Positions 53,822-63,985 of a DNA stretch of 64,000 nucleotides are shown here, piece after piece. Positions within the stretch are counted from its first letter, which is position 1. Each line of letters begins with the position of its first letter. The notes beneath the pieces are model-generated. The model had not been told where the DNA came from. It was given only the letters and a program-made list of their open reading frames with translations, and did not search any database. The stretch is taken from NCBI RefSeq assembly GCF_048001765.1, contig NZ_CP181447.1, positions 496,001 to 560,000 on the forward strand, read 5' to 3'. The translations under genes were made by a program, and so were the position numbers. The stretch comes from Bombiscardovia asteroides_K (lineage in GTDB: Bacteria; Actinomycetota; Actinomycetes; Actinomycetales; Bifidobacteriaceae).

Positions 53822-54850
53822 GTGACGACTTTGGACGATGTGGCCGGCGAGGCCGGGGTGTCGAGGATGACGGCATCCAATGCCCTACGGGGCAAATCCT
53901 CGGTCAAACCCTCCACGGCACGTCGTGTGCTGGAGGCGGCGCAACGCCTGGGGTATCGGCCCAATCTGGCGGCCCGGCGGCTCAGCTCTGGCAGGTCCGG
54001 GATCATCGGCTTTTCCACTGTGGAACTGGACCGTTCGCCCTTCTCGGCGGCCCTGGCGGCGGCTGTATCGGATCAGGCCTTCAGCATGGGGTATCAGACC
54101 CTGATCCAGCAGACCCGACAGATGGCCAGCTACGAGTCATCCATGGTGGCAGACATCGCCACCCAATTCTGCGAGGGGACCATCCTATCCGCGCCTGCCC
54201 TGCCCGCTGACTCCATTGCCGCGCTCAATCGACGCTATCCCTTGGTTGTTTTCGACGGGCCGCGGCTGGGCCGGTCCGTAGACACCGTGCGCAGTCCCAA
54301 CCGCCAGGGTGCCCAGGCGGCAGTGGAGCATCTGATAGACCATGGTTGCCGGCGGATTCTGGTTCTTGGTGGCGCCTACAAAGCCCCAGACCAACTGGCT
54401 CAGTCCAGCCTAGGGCAGGACCAGCGGCTCTCGGGGGCCATGCAGGCAGCACAAGGCCATGGAATCCGCCTAGGGCCTGAAGACGTGGTCGACTGCGACT
54501 GGGATCAGGGCAGCGCCGACCAAGCCGTGTCCGCCCTGCTGACTCGCCGCAGGGATTTTGACGGGGTCTTCGCTCTGACGGATGTGGTGGCCATCGGGGC
54601 CCTGCACGCGCTGGGGGAACATGGGGTGCGGGTGCCCGAGCAGGTGGCCTTGGTCGGTTTCGACGGGCTGGAAGTGTCCCGCTTCCTCACGCCCGCCCTA
54701 TCGACCATCCGCGTGGATACGGACCGGGTGGCGACCGAGTGCCTGCGACTGCTCATGGCTCGGATGAAGGATCCGCCCGGCAGGCATCAGCCTGAGCAGG
54801 TGGTCCTGCCCTTCATGCTGGTGGAGGCTGGCAGCACAGCCCGCTCCTGA
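53822..54850 (+). CDS. LacI-family transcriptional regulator beside GH127
   Basis: 342 residues from the GTG at 53822 (TTLDDVAGEAGVSRMTASNALRG helix-turn-helix); GTG at 53801 gives seven more. The effector domain has VVFDGPR and VGFDGLE. The stop is six bases from the end of the convergent GH127 gene. The likely target is the palindrome before GH127; effector is probably an arabinose derivative. Inference from position. Confidence 0.86.
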   Translation: MTTLDDVAGEAGVSRMTASNALRGKSSVKPSTARRVLEAAQRLGYRPNLAARRLSSGRSGIIGFSTVELDRSPFSAALAAAVSDQAFSMGYQTLIQQTRQMASYESSMVADIATQFCEGTILSAPALPADSIAALNRRYPLVVFDGPRLGRSVDTVRSPNRQGAQAAVEHLIDHGCRRILVLGGAYKAPDQLAQSSLGQDQRLSGAMQAAQGHGIRLGPEDVVDCDWDQGSADQAVSALLTRRRDFDGVFALTDVVAIGALHALGEHGVRVPEQVALVGFDGLEVSRFLTPALSTIRVDTDRVATECLRLLMARMKDPPGRHQPEQVVLPFMLVEAGSTARS

Positions 54851-54855
54851 GCCCT

Positions 54856-57279
54856 TCAACCGCGAATCAACGCCAGAGTCAGCAGGTCAGGGGTGGGACC
54901 CTCGGCGCCAGCCTGGATCTGCACCCTGACGGCCCGGTCGGGCAGGGCATCCAATCCTCGACCTGTCAGGGGGTAGCGGTCCAGTATTATGCCGTTTTCA
55001 CAGCTTCTTACGGGCTGGCCCAATTTCAGGCCTTCCGCCTGCAGGAAGTAGGGTGCGGCGCTGCCCTGATCCCGCATGGTCACCTCCAGCATTTTCGCTC
55101 CGCCGGTGGCGTCCCGCAGACGGTATGAGAAGCAGCCCCCAGCCAGGGCGTGACGGGTGTTGATTCCCTCAATCAGCTCCTGCCGGTCATTCCTGCCCTG
55201 ATACTCGTGGTCGATTTCGGACTGCTGGGACCCGCAGTCCACACGGTCGCAGACCTGCAGCTCGTGGGCCTGTTCCTGTGCATCGACTTCTTCCAGGGCT
55301 CGGTGAACACGGTCCTTATTGCCATCCTGCGCCCAGGGCAGGTAGACCGAGTATCGGGAGGCCTCGATAGAGGTGAAGGGGACCAGCAGCAGGCGTGAAT
55401 CGGTCCACCCCGGTTTTCCGCCCTCGGGTCTGCAGACGGCCACCTCTATGGCGCCGTCATCCTGGGGGTGGGGAAGAAGGAATTCCTGGGGCTCTCCACG
55501 GAGCACGGGCAGATTGCCCAGCGGACGCACGGGGCCGGAGGCGATGTGTCCGGCACGGGAGTCGTAAGCCTTCAGGCCAATCAGGTCGGCGTCGTCGCTG
55601 CGGGCGGCCATGACCTTGACACCGCGCAGCAGGCTGACCCAGTCCGAACCGTCCGGCAGGCGCTCGGCAGTCACCCGAACCTGGTGGCTCAGCTCCAGGC
55701 TCACTCGGCCGGTCCAGGTCAGATGCAGGTGGTCGAAGCGGGGGCTGCCATCCGAACCGGACGTCGCTGGCTCGACGGTCATGTCCGCCTGGCCTTGCGC
55801 GATCCGGTATTCGGCACCCTCAAGCCACCAGGGATGGCGTATGTAGAGGTCCAAGGTCTGCTGACTCTTGTCGTCGGCCTCCAGATCCAGACGGCCCAGG
55901 TTGGTGGCTCCAGGGCCGGGAGCGTAGGCCAGGCTGACCTGTAGTCCGCGCTGGGACCAGTCCAGGCTGGCGGGGATGAAGAGGTTGACCGCCAGGGACT
56001 CGGATTCCTGGCCGGAATCCTTCCCGGGTCGGCGCTCGAAGATTATGGCACCATAGTGGGCATGGTTTTCCAGTCCGGTGCCCACACAGCACCAGAAAGA
56101 GCGCTGGGCGCTGGAATAGACCCTATAGTGCCGGGGTCGCATGGGAGTGAAGTAGACGAAGCCGTGCTCGCGGATGCCCACCGTGGAGACCAGGTGGTTG
56201 ACCAGGACCCGTTCGTAGAAGTCCAGGTAGCGTGCCTGCTTGGTGCGGTCGTAGAGGCGCAGGGCCAGCTTGGCCATGTTGTAGCTGTTGCAGGTCTCCA
56301 GGCCCTCGCGGGAGGTGACCATGGCCGAGAAGTCGTCCGGCGGATTGAAATGTTCGGAGATGGAGTGGGCCCCGATGGAGACCGTTCGTTTGTCCACCAC
56401 CCCATGCCAGAAGGTGTCCACGGCTGTGCGGAAGGCCTCGTCTCCGGTGATCTCGGCCAGGCGCTCGTAGCCCAGGACCTTGGGTATCTGGGTATTGGCG
56501 TGCAAGCCGGTCAGCTGGTCCTTGCCGGCGGCCAGCGGCTCGAAGAAGGGAAGGTCGGTCAGGCGACGGGCCTGGCGAAGATAGCGGTCCTTCCCGGTCA
56601 GCTGACAGAGGCGGGCGAAGGCCTCGTTCAGGCCCCCGTACTCACAGGTCAGCATGGTTTGGAAATCCTGTTCGTCGATATTGTCCGCCAGGTCGCACCA
56701 CCAGTCGGCCAGGCGCAGAACCATGACGCGGGCCATGTCGGAGGCGCTCTTGTCTCGGAAGGACTGCCAGCAGTCCAGCAGGCCGGCGAAGAGCTTGTGC
56801 AGGTTGTAGAGGGGCACCCAGGCGCCCAGCAGGTCGAAGGACTGGGCTTGCACATGACCCTGCCGCAGGTTTCGGAAAAGCTGGGCGCTGTGAGGCATGC
56901 CGCCCAGGAAGCCGTCGCCCGAGGCTTCCTGGCACTCGAGCAGGCCGGTCAGCATACGGGTGGCGCGCTCCAGGAAGGGCCAGGTTTGCAGACTCTGCCA
57001 GTAAGCCGCCAGTCCGGACAGGTAGTGGCCGCCGATGTGGCCGTCCAGGCCCATGGACTCCCAGTTGGGGTATGGATCCGCCTTGGCGGGCAGACCTGCC
57101 TCGCGCCGGTAGGGGGCCAGAAGACGATCGGGATCCAGGCTCAGCAGGTAGTCTGCGCCGGCCTGCTGCGCATCGGCGTAGATGCTGCCGGGGGTCAGAC
57201 GGACCTGGGATGGGTTGAAGCGAACATCCAGCCCAGGATGGTCTTGCGCGGACTGGGATTGATGGCGTGCATCGGTCAT
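54856..57279 (-). CDS. GH127 beta-L-arabinofuranosidase
   Basis: 807 residues. GH127 (former DUF1680) signatures: ETC (E328, C330) and the CC pair C397-C398, which bind zinc; C397 is the nucleophile by analogy with HypBA1. SEHFNPPDD upstream holds the acid/base region. It releases beta-L-arabinofuranose from plant or glycoprotein glycans. No signal peptide, so it works in the cytoplasm on imported oligosaccharides, yet no transporter is adjacent. The ATG has AAGGAGGAG. It is inserted between surface proteins A and B. Confidence 0.92.
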   Translation of the reverse strand: MTDARHQSQSAQDHPGLDVRFNPSQVRLTPGSIYADAQQAGADYLLSLDPDRLLAPYRREAGLPAKADPYPNWESMGLDGHIGGHYLSGLAAYWQSLQTWPFLERATRMLTGLLECQEASGDGFLGGMPHSAQLFRNLRQGHVQAQSFDLLGAWVPLYNLHKLFAGLLDCWQSFRDKSASDMARVMVLRLADWWCDLADNIDEQDFQTMLTCEYGGLNEAFARLCQLTGKDRYLRQARRLTDLPFFEPLAAGKDQLTGLHANTQIPKVLGYERLAEITGDEAFRTAVDTFWHGVVDKRTVSIGAHSISEHFNPPDDFSAMVTSREGLETCNSYNMAKLALRLYDRTKQARYLDFYERVLVNHLVSTVGIREHGFVYFTPMRPRHYRVYSSAQRSFWCCVGTGLENHAHYGAIIFERRPGKDSGQESESLAVNLFIPASLDWSQRGLQVSLAYAPGPGATNLGRLDLEADDKSQQTLDLYIRHPWWLEGAEYRIAQGQADMTVEPATSGSDGSPRFDHLHLTWTGRVSLELSHQVRVTAERLPDGSDWVSLLRGVKVMAARSDDADLIGLKAYDSRAGHIASGPVRPLGNLPVLRGEPQEFLLPHPQDDGAIEVAVCRPEGGKPGWTDSRLLLVPFTSIEASRYSVYLPWAQDGNKDRVHRALEEVDAQEQAHELQVCDRVDCGSQQSEIDHEYQGRNDRQELIEGINTRHALAGGCFSYRLRDATGGAKMLEVTMRDQGSAAPYFLQAEGLKLGQPVRSCENGIILDRYPLTGRGLDALPDRAVRVQIQAGAEGPTPDLLTLALIRG

Positions 57280-57347
57280 GGCTCCTCCTTGCAGTGCCGT
57301 TTGGACTGGCCCGCGTCGGCTGAGTCGTCGGCAGTGCTGCTGATAAT

Positions 57348-57359
57348 TGTAGCGCTACA
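57348..57359. promoter_or_regulatory. palindromic operator before GH127
   Basis: TGTAGCGCTACA, a perfect 12-base palindrome with the central GCGC step typical of LacI operators, about 70 bases upstream of the GH127 ATG. Binding by the neighbouring LacI protein is inferred. Confidence 0.65.
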
Positions 57360-57419
57360 TATATTGTCCATTTCGGCAAAGCTGCCATGCGATGCCAAAG
57401 TCGTCTGGCGGAAGAATAT

Positions 57420-57456
57420 GGGTGGCCCCATTGCGTTGGGGGAGTTAGGGCCACCC
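57420..57456 (-). terminator. terminator of surface protein B
   Basis: GGGTGGCCC / GGGCCACCC stem; on the minus strand it is followed by ATATTCTTC. Closely similar to the hairpin after gene C. Confidence 0.75.
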
Positions 57457-57517
57457 GTGTGGTCCGGGGGTGTTTGGGGATAGTGATAACCCGGACCTGC
57501 TTACACGAGGGAAGTCT

Positions 57518-60500
57518 TTATTGTTGTCGGCTGATGGTTTCCAGCCGGTGGCGTCTGGCTGCTGCGGCGCATGCGAAGGCGAGGAGCCCGGCTATCAGCA
57601 GGGGGACCAGACCGCCTCCGCCGGCCCTAGGCAGCAGGCTGATGGAGTTGTACCGATACGTGTTGCTGGTGTCGGGGGTTTGGTCTGCTCCGTTCAGCCT
57701 CCAGTCGATGGTGACGGTTGACGTGCCGGGCATGTGCGCCGGCGTGGTCGCCGTCCAGGTGCCGTCGGAATTCCTGGTCAGGTTGGAGGCTTCCGCATTG
57801 TCGAACAGGACATGCGTGGGGATGCCTAGCTCGGGGAAGTCGTCCTCGGCCGGGCTGGCGGTCTGAGCGCTGCCGGTGTCGCGGCCCAGCTGGCCGTTGG
57901 CGTTGTCTCCCCAGCTGTAGGGGTTGCCGTCCGATCCCAGGGCCAGGCAGTAGGATGCTCCTGCGCTGATTTGGGTGAAGGTGATTCCTGCTGGGGTATC
58001 CACCTTGTTGGGTCTGTCTGACGAGGTTTTGCCGCTGTCGCCCCAGGTGTAGAGGCTGCCGTCGGAACTCAAGGCGATGGAATGCCCGTCTCCGGCGCTG
58101 GCCTGGGTGAAGGTGACGCCAGACAGGGTATCGACCTTGCCGGGCTTGTCTGCGGGGGTGCTGTTGGTGTCGCGGCCTAGGCGTCCCTTGGCGGCATTGC
58201 CCCAGGTGTAGAGATTGCCGTCGTCGCTTACGGCCACGGAGTGGCTTCCGCCTGCGCTGGCCTGGGTGAAGGTGACGCCTACTGGGGTGTCGGCCTTGCC
58301 GGGCTTGTCTGCAGGAGTGCCGGTGGTGCTACGCCCAAGCTGGCCGTGGGTGTTGTCTCCCCAGGTGTATATCTGGCCTTGCGTGTCTACGGCCACTGTG
58401 TGGCCCTGGCCTGCGCTGACACTGGTGAAAGTAAGATCTGCCGGGGTGTCGGCTTTGCCGGGCTTGTCAGCGGGAGTGCTGCTGGTGACGTCGCGGCCCA
58501 GACGACCGGCGCTGTCGTCACCCCAGGTGTAGATGTTGCCGTCCGAGCCCAAGGCCACGGCATGTGATCCGCCTGCGCTTGCCTGGACGAAGGTGATGCC
58601 TACCGGGGCCTCAACCTTGTGTGGCCTGTTGGCTGGAGTGCTGCCGGTGGCGGCACGGCCCAGCTGGCCTCGACTGTTGTCTCCCCAGCTGTAAAGGCTG
58701 CCATCCGACGCCAGGGCCACGGAAAATCCATAGCCTGCGCTGACATGGACGAAGTTGACGCCTGCAGGAGTCTCCGCCTTGCCTGGATGGCTGTCCTGCC
58801 TGTCGGTGGTATCGCGGCCCAGCTGCCCGTGGCTGTCGTTGTCTCCCCAGGTGTAGAGGCTGCCATCGGAGCCCACAGCCCCGGAATGGAGGTCTCCTGC
58901 ATCGACCTGGCTGATGCGGATGCCGCGTGCTGGCGGTGGGGTCAGGGTGACGGTCTGGCCGCCTGACTCGGGCCCGCTCTCCTTGTCGAGCTTCCATTTG
59001 GAGTCAGCTTTACTCCAGTGGGCGGTCAGCGTCACCTTGCCGGTGACCGGCCTGCTGAAGTCATAGGCTGTGTCGCCGATGAACCAGCCGTCGAATAAAT
59101 AGCCCCTCCTGATTGGATCTCTATCGGGGCGTTTCATCTGCTTGCCCTCAGTTACGGACTGGAAGTAGAGCCCAAAGCCGCCAGCGGTGTCGAAAGTGGG
59201 GTGGTAGGTTTCCAGGTACCTGTAGGACAGATGCGCGTCCGGACGTTCGCCGTTCCTCTTCCAGGTGATGACTGCATCCACCTTGCCGCGATCATGTTTT
59301 GGCGTGATAACGCTCCAGGTGCCGTCCGAGGTGGGGTCGAGGTTGGTTCCGGGCGTCCCGCCGAAGCTCACGTTGTCGGGCTTGGGATCTTCGGGGAATG
59401 CGACCATGCCGGGGCGGCTGTCGTACTTGCCGCTGGTGGGGCGTCCTAGTTCGCCGTACTGGTTGTATCCCCAGCTGTAAAGGTTGCCGTCGGAGCCAAT
59501 GGCCAGGGAGTGGGAATAGCCGGCGCTGATCTGGGTGAATTGTGCGATGCCCGTCGGCATGGTCACCTTACCGGGTTTGGCATCATATTTGGCTGATCCG
59601 GTGTCGCGACCCAGCTGGCCCCAATCGTTGTTTCCCCAGCTGTAGAGGTTGCCATCCGAGCCCAAGGCCAGGGTATGCCTGCGTTCTGTACTGATCTGGG
59701 TGAATTTCTTGACGCCTGCCGGCATGGTCACCTTGCGTGGTCTGCGGTCTATTGTTGCTGATCCGGTGTTTCGTCCCAGCTGACCGTATTCGTTGTATCC
59801 CCAGCTATAGAGGTTGCCGTCGGAGCCGATGGCCAGGGATGTCCAATCTCCAGTCATGATCCACGCGTATTTCTTGACGCCTAGCGGGGTGGAGACCTTG
59901 CGTGGTGCGGGGTCTTTATAGACAAAGTCGCCGGTGTTGCGTCCCAGCTCGTCGTAAGTGTTGTCTCCCCAACTGTAGAGGTCACCGTCCGAGTCCAGGG
60001 CCATGGAGTAGAAGGTTCCTGCGCTGATCTGGGTGATTTTCGCGACACCTGTCGGCAGGTTCACCTTGCCTGGCTTGGCGTCGTGTGTGGCTGAACCCGT
60101 GTCGCGTCCCAGCTCGCCGTAGCTGTTTGCGCCCCAGCTGTAGAGGTTTCCGTCGGATCCCATTGCCAGGGAATGCCAGGCTCCTACGCAAGCCTGGGTG
60201 AAGCGGACACCGGCCGGAGGAGTGACCAGCCCCGGCTGATTGCCTATCGTCGAATCGCCGTTGGAGTCACGTCCCAGCTGGCCATATCTGTTGTCACCCC
60301 AGCTGTAGAGGTTGCCGTCCGATCCCAGGGCCAGGGAATGAGAGGATCCTCCGCTGACCTGGGTGAAGCGGACGCCGGTCGGCGGGTTGACCAGGCTAGG
60401 TGTGCGTTTTTCCTCTTCAGGGGTTCCCGCTTTGTAGTTCTTGTCTCCCCACCGGTAGAGGTTGCCGTCTGAGGCTATGGCCTGGGACCCATCTTCCTCT

Positions 60501-61024
60501 GCCGGGATGATGTGGCTGAATCGTATGTCTGGTGTGGTGGGCTGGGTCAGGGTGATCTTGTCTCCTCCGGCGGCTTTCCCCGAGGTGGGGGAGAGGCTCC
60601 AGGCGCTGGTGCCCTTGGTCCAGTGGGCGGTCAGGGTGAGGTCTGTGGTGACGGGCTGGGTGAAGTCGTAGGCCACCTTGGAGTCGCCCTTGGCGTCTTT
60701 GGTGAACCAGCCGTCGAAGAGGTAGCCGTCCTTGGTCGGGTCTTGTGCGGGTCGACTGGCCGGGGCGCCTTCGGCAATGGTCTGTTGGTCGATGCTGCTG
60801 CCGTTGTCGCTGTCGAAGACGACCTGGTACGAGGTTGAACCTGTCTGAGCACGACCGGCTGCTGTGCTGACGGATGCGTCTGTTTGCCGGGGCGGGCTGA
60901 TAGGTTTGGCGATGGCGTCGGCCGCAGTGAGGCCGCCGATGATCATACTGGCTGGAAGAATAACGATGACCTTCAAAAGGTCTACAACAATGGCTGACCG
61001 GGAAGACGCGTCCGGATGGCACAT
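57518..61024 (-). CDS. cell-wall-anchored InlB-repeat / RCC1 propeller surface protein B
   Basis: About 1168 residues. The start at 61024 is chosen because the N-terminus (MCHPDASSRS, then VIVILPASMIIGG) aligns with that of protein C; the frame reaches up to 61078. A signal helix is followed by InlB B-repeats (GYLFDGWFTKDAKGDS; GYLFDGWFIGD), each with the SP-G segment, and two blocks of RCC1 repeats of the form SHSLALGSDGNLYSWGDN. The anchor is LLPRAGGGG with a membrane helix and a basic end. Two propellers are suggested. It is likely an adhesin; no enzymatic motif is seen. Confidence 0.82.
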   Translation of the reverse strand: MCHPDASSRSAIVVDLLKVIVILPASMIIGGLTAADAIAKPISPPRQTDASVSTAAGRAQTGSTSYQVVFDSDNGSSIDQQTIAEGAPASRPAQDPTKDGYLFDGWFTKDAKGDSKVAYDFTQPVTTDLTLTAHWTKGTSAWSLSPTSGKAAGGDKITLTQPTTPDIRFSHIIPAEEDGSQAIASDGNLYRWGDKNYKAGTPEEEKRTPSLVNPPTGVRFTQVSGGSSHSLALGSDGNLYSWGDNRYGQLGRDSNGDSTIGNQPGLVTPPAGVRFTQACVGAWHSLAMGSDGNLYSWGANSYGELGRDTGSATHDAKPGKVNLPTGVAKITQISAGTFYSMALDSDGDLYSWGDNTYDELGRNTGDFVYKDPAPRKVSTPLGVKKYAWIMTGDWTSLAIGSDGNLYSWGYNEYGQLGRNTGSATIDRRPRKVTMPAGVKKFTQISTERRHTLALGSDGNLYSWGNNDWGQLGRDTGSAKYDAKPGKVTMPTGIAQFTQISAGYSHSLAIGSDGNLYSWGYNQYGELGRPTSGKYDSRPGMVAFPEDPKPDNVSFGGTPGTNLDPTSDGTWSVITPKHDRGKVDAVITWKRNGERPDAHLSYRYLETYHPTFDTAGGFGLYFQSVTEGKQMKRPDRDPIRRGYLFDGWFIGDTAYDFSRPVTGKVTLTAHWSKADSKWKLDKESGPESGGQTVTLTPPPARGIRISQVDAGDLHSGAVGSDGSLYTWGDNDSHGQLGRDTTDRQDSHPGKAETPAGVNFVHVSAGYGFSVALASDGSLYSWGDNSRGQLGRAATGSTPANRPHKVEAPVGITFVQASAGGSHAVALGSDGNIYTWGDDSAGRLGRDVTSSTPADKPGKADTPADLTFTSVSAGQGHTVAVDTQGQIYTWGDNTHGQLGRSTTGTPADKPGKADTPVGVTFTQASAGGSHSVAVSDDGNLYTWGNAAKGRLGRDTNSTPADKPGKVDTLSGVTFTQASAGDGHSIALSSDGSLYTWGDSGKTSSDRPNKVDTPAGITFTQISAGASYCLALGSDGNPYSWGDNANGQLGRDTGSAQTASPAEDDFPELGIPTHVLFDNAEASNLTRNSDGTWTATTPAHMPGTSTVTIDWRLNGADQTPDTSNTYRYNSISLLPRAGGGGLVPLLIAGLLAFACAAAARRHRLETISRQQ
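60582..60718 (-). repeat. 137-base near-identical block shared with gene C
   Basis: Matches 63510-63646 with one mismatch over 137 bases. It codes for the InlB repeat start. Silent sites are identical, so recent gene conversion or duplication is likely. Confidence 0.85.
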
Positions 61025-61322
61025 GATCGCTACAAACCCCTTTCCCAAGGTAAGGCGGTCCGATGATGAAAACCCCAAGTTTTTTCATCGGCTGCATGCC
61101 GGGCACGTTCCCGGTAGCTAGAAAGAACGCTAGCATGGAGGGTCGGGTCTGAGGGGGAGCAACACTCGGATAAAACGAGTAAAAAATATTATGTCAAGTT
61201 GGGATGCAGATATTTTCCTCTAGGCGCAGAGATAAATAAGAAAATGGGTGGCTCCCTGATTTCAGGGGGGAGTGTGGAGCCACCCATCATGGCCGGACCG
61301 TTCTTGGGGTGGGTTCAGCCGC
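61025..61322. other. spacer between surface proteins B and C
   Basis: About 300 bases, AT-rich in the middle. It holds the terminator of gene C and presumably the promoter of gene B. No gene. Confidence 0.6.
61244..61287 (-). terminator. terminator of surface protein C
   Basis: ATGGGTGGCTCC pairs perfectly with GGAGCCACCCAT; on the minus strand TTTTCTTATTTATC follows. Confidence 0.85.
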
Positions 61323-63985
61323 TTACTCGAGCGAAGTGAATTCGTGCCTGTGGCATCCGGCCGCCAGGGCGCCGGCAACTGCAAGCAGTCCTGAGGCGAG
61401 CAGGAGGACTACCCCGGTGCTGCCGGCAAGGGGCAGGATGCCTTTGAAGGTATAGCTGAGGTGGGTCGGGGCTTGATTGGCGGCACCCAGGGACCAGTCC
61501 ACGATCACGTCAGACAGTCCCGGGTTGTGGGCTGGCGTGGCCAGGGTAACCGATCCGTCCGCGTTCTGCTGCAGGCTGTTGGCTGACGTTCGGTCGAATC
61601 TGACACCGGTAATCAGCGGCGGCGGATATAACGGCACTAGTGTCGGCGTAATTGTCCGCTGCCCAATGTTGCTGCTGCCGATGCCGAGTTGCCCACTGAT
61701 GTTGAGTCCCCAGCTGTAGCTCTTGCCATCCTGACCGATGGCCAGGGAATGAGCCGATCCTGCGCTGATCCACGCGACCGCGAACCCCTTGCCTACGCTG
61801 TTCTGGCCTGTGGGAGGTGACACCTGTGAGGGGACGAGCAGTTCGGAGGTGCCCTCGTTGCTGCCCAACTGATCAAAGCCGTTGTTTCCCCATCCCCAGG
61901 CCGTGCCGCTCTGGTCGATGGCCAGCGAATATGTAGCTCCAGCGATAACTCGGGTGGCTTGGAATCCCTGGCTGGCATCGGCAGGGTTTTTCACCTGTGT
62001 GGGTGTGGACCGGTCGGTTTGCGTGCCATCGCCGATTTCGCCAGCCGAGTTCCATCCCCATGCCCAGACCGTGCCGTCCTGGCCGATGGCCAGTGCATGG
62101 AGGTTACCCATGCTGATCATCCTGGCCTTGAAGGTCCTGCTGGGGTCCTTGGCCAGGGCCGGCGTCAGTTTGAGCGTGCTGTAGGTGGACTTGTCGTTGG
62201 TTTCGCTGCCCCAGACGTAGACGCGCCCGTTCAGATCGATGGCTGCCGAGTCGGTGGAGCCGGCGCTTATCTGGGTGGCCTTGAAGGGTTGGCCATCAGG
62301 ACCCTTGACGGCCTGTGGATTGGAGCGGCTCTGCATGCTGCCGTCGCCAAGCTGGCCATATTGATTTTGGCCCCAGCTGTAGACGGTCTGGTCGGAGCCG
62401 ATGGCCAGTGCGTGGGTGCCGCCTGCGGCGACCTGCGTGTAGGTGAACCCGGTGGCTGCACCGTCAGGCAGGTGAACCTTGGTCGGCGCATTCTGTGAGT
62501 CCGTCGTACTCGGATCCTGGCCGAGCTGCCCGTACCGGTTGTCGCCCCAAGCGTAGGCATTCCCATCGCTGGCAATCCCTACAGAAAAGCCGACGAAATT
62601 GCCGCTGGCGCTTATCTGGTTGAAGCGGATGCCTCGGCTATTTTGGGCGGGGTGATGGTCACCTGCTGGCCGCCCTGTGCGTCGCCATTGTTCGGGCTGA
62701 TTGCCCAGCTGCCGATGTCTGCCGGGCTCCAATGGGCGACCAAGGTGATGCTGCTGGTGACGGGCTGGCTGAAGTCATAAGCCACATTGGAATGGCCGTT
62801 GGCGTCCTTGAGGAACCAGCCGTCGAACAGGCTGCCGTCCCTGGTCGGGTCTGTGGTCGGCCGTGTGGCCTGCTTGCCTTCGGTGACGGACTGGGGCCCG
62901 GGCATGCCCGAGGGCGCCGGAGGTGAGTCACTGTCGGAAGAGAAAGTGACATTGTAAGCGTTCATGTACTGGTAGGTCAGGTGGGTGTCGGGCCTGGGAC
63001 CGTTCATGTTCCAGGTGACGGTGACATCGGTCTTGCCTGCTGCATGCTGGGGCGTAGTGACGCTCCATGTGCCGTCCGCCTTAGCGGTCGGATCTGTGCT
63101 GGGCGTGCCGCCGAAGCTTACGCTGAGTGGCCTGGGATCCTCGGGGAACTTGACCATGCCGGGATTGCTGTCGGAGCCGCCGCTGGTTTCGCGTCCCAGC
63201 TGATTGTAGGTGTTGCTTCCCCAGCTGTAGACGTTGCCGTCCGAGCCCATGGCCAGGGAAAAGTTGTCTCCAACGCTGGTTTGGGTGCAGCTGATGCCTG
63301 CCGGCAGGGGTACTTTGCCTGGCATGGTGCTCGTCGTAGTGCCAGTGTCGCGTCCCAGTTGGCCATCGCTGTTGTTTCCCCAGCTGTAGAGATTGCCGTC
63401 CGAGCCAGTGGCCAACGTATGCCATTCGCCATTGCTGATGTGGCTGAATCGTATGCCGCGTTTGGCGGGCGGAGTCAGGGTTATCTCGTCGCCTCCGGCG
63501 GCTTTTCCTGAGGTGGGGGAGAGGCTCCAGGCGCTGGTGCCCTTGGTCCAGTGGGCGGTCAGGGTGAGGTCTGTGGTGACGGGCTGGGTGAAGTCGTAGG
63601 CCACCTTGGAGTCGCCTTTGGCGTCTTTGGTGAACCAGCCGTCGAACAGGTAGCTGTCCCTAGTTGGGTCCTTGGCAGGACGGCTGGCCAGTGCGCCGTC
63701 ATCGACGTTTTGGGGATCGATGTTGCTGCCTTCGACGCTGTCGAAGGTGACAGTGTGTGTTGTTGAGCGTGCCTGGGGCCAGCTGGGCTGTGTAGGCGTG
63801 AGGGGCGTGGCTAGTGGGGACTGGGGTGTCGTCGGCGTGGCCTGCAGGGTTGGCTGGCTTGTGTTGGCGCTTGTGTCGGTGTCGGCTGTGGCGAGGCTGC
63901 CCACGATCAGGCTGGCGGGCAGGATGATGGCAAGCAGGAGGCATGCGGCAATGGATGGACGGGCAGAAATATCCCGATGGCGCAT
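61323..63985 (-). pseudogene. RCC1/InlB-repeat surface protein C, broken by a frameshift
   Basis: Two overlapping frames make one gene. The upstream part (63985 to 62612, 457 residues) has a signal peptide, InlB repeats and RCC1 units, then runs out of frame after ITPP. The downstream part starts in frame -1 and continues with NSRGIRFNQIS, RCC1 repeats and the anchor ILPLAGS with membrane helix and SLE end. The joint lies at CCCAAAA (62641-62647, minus strand); one extra C would restore the family-typical ITPPxNSRGIRF. Intact length would be about 887 residues. It may be a true mutation, a slippery on/off switch or a sequencing error. Confidence 0.8.
63510..63646 (-). repeat. 137-base near-identical block shared with gene B
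   Basis: Partner of 60582-60718 with a single mismatch. It lies in the same domain of gene C. Confidence 0.85.

Noticed and set aside
62641..62647. Programmed -1 frameshift at CCCAAAA
   Set aside because: The run is not in X-XXY-YYZ phase, and slipped tRNAs would pair poorly.
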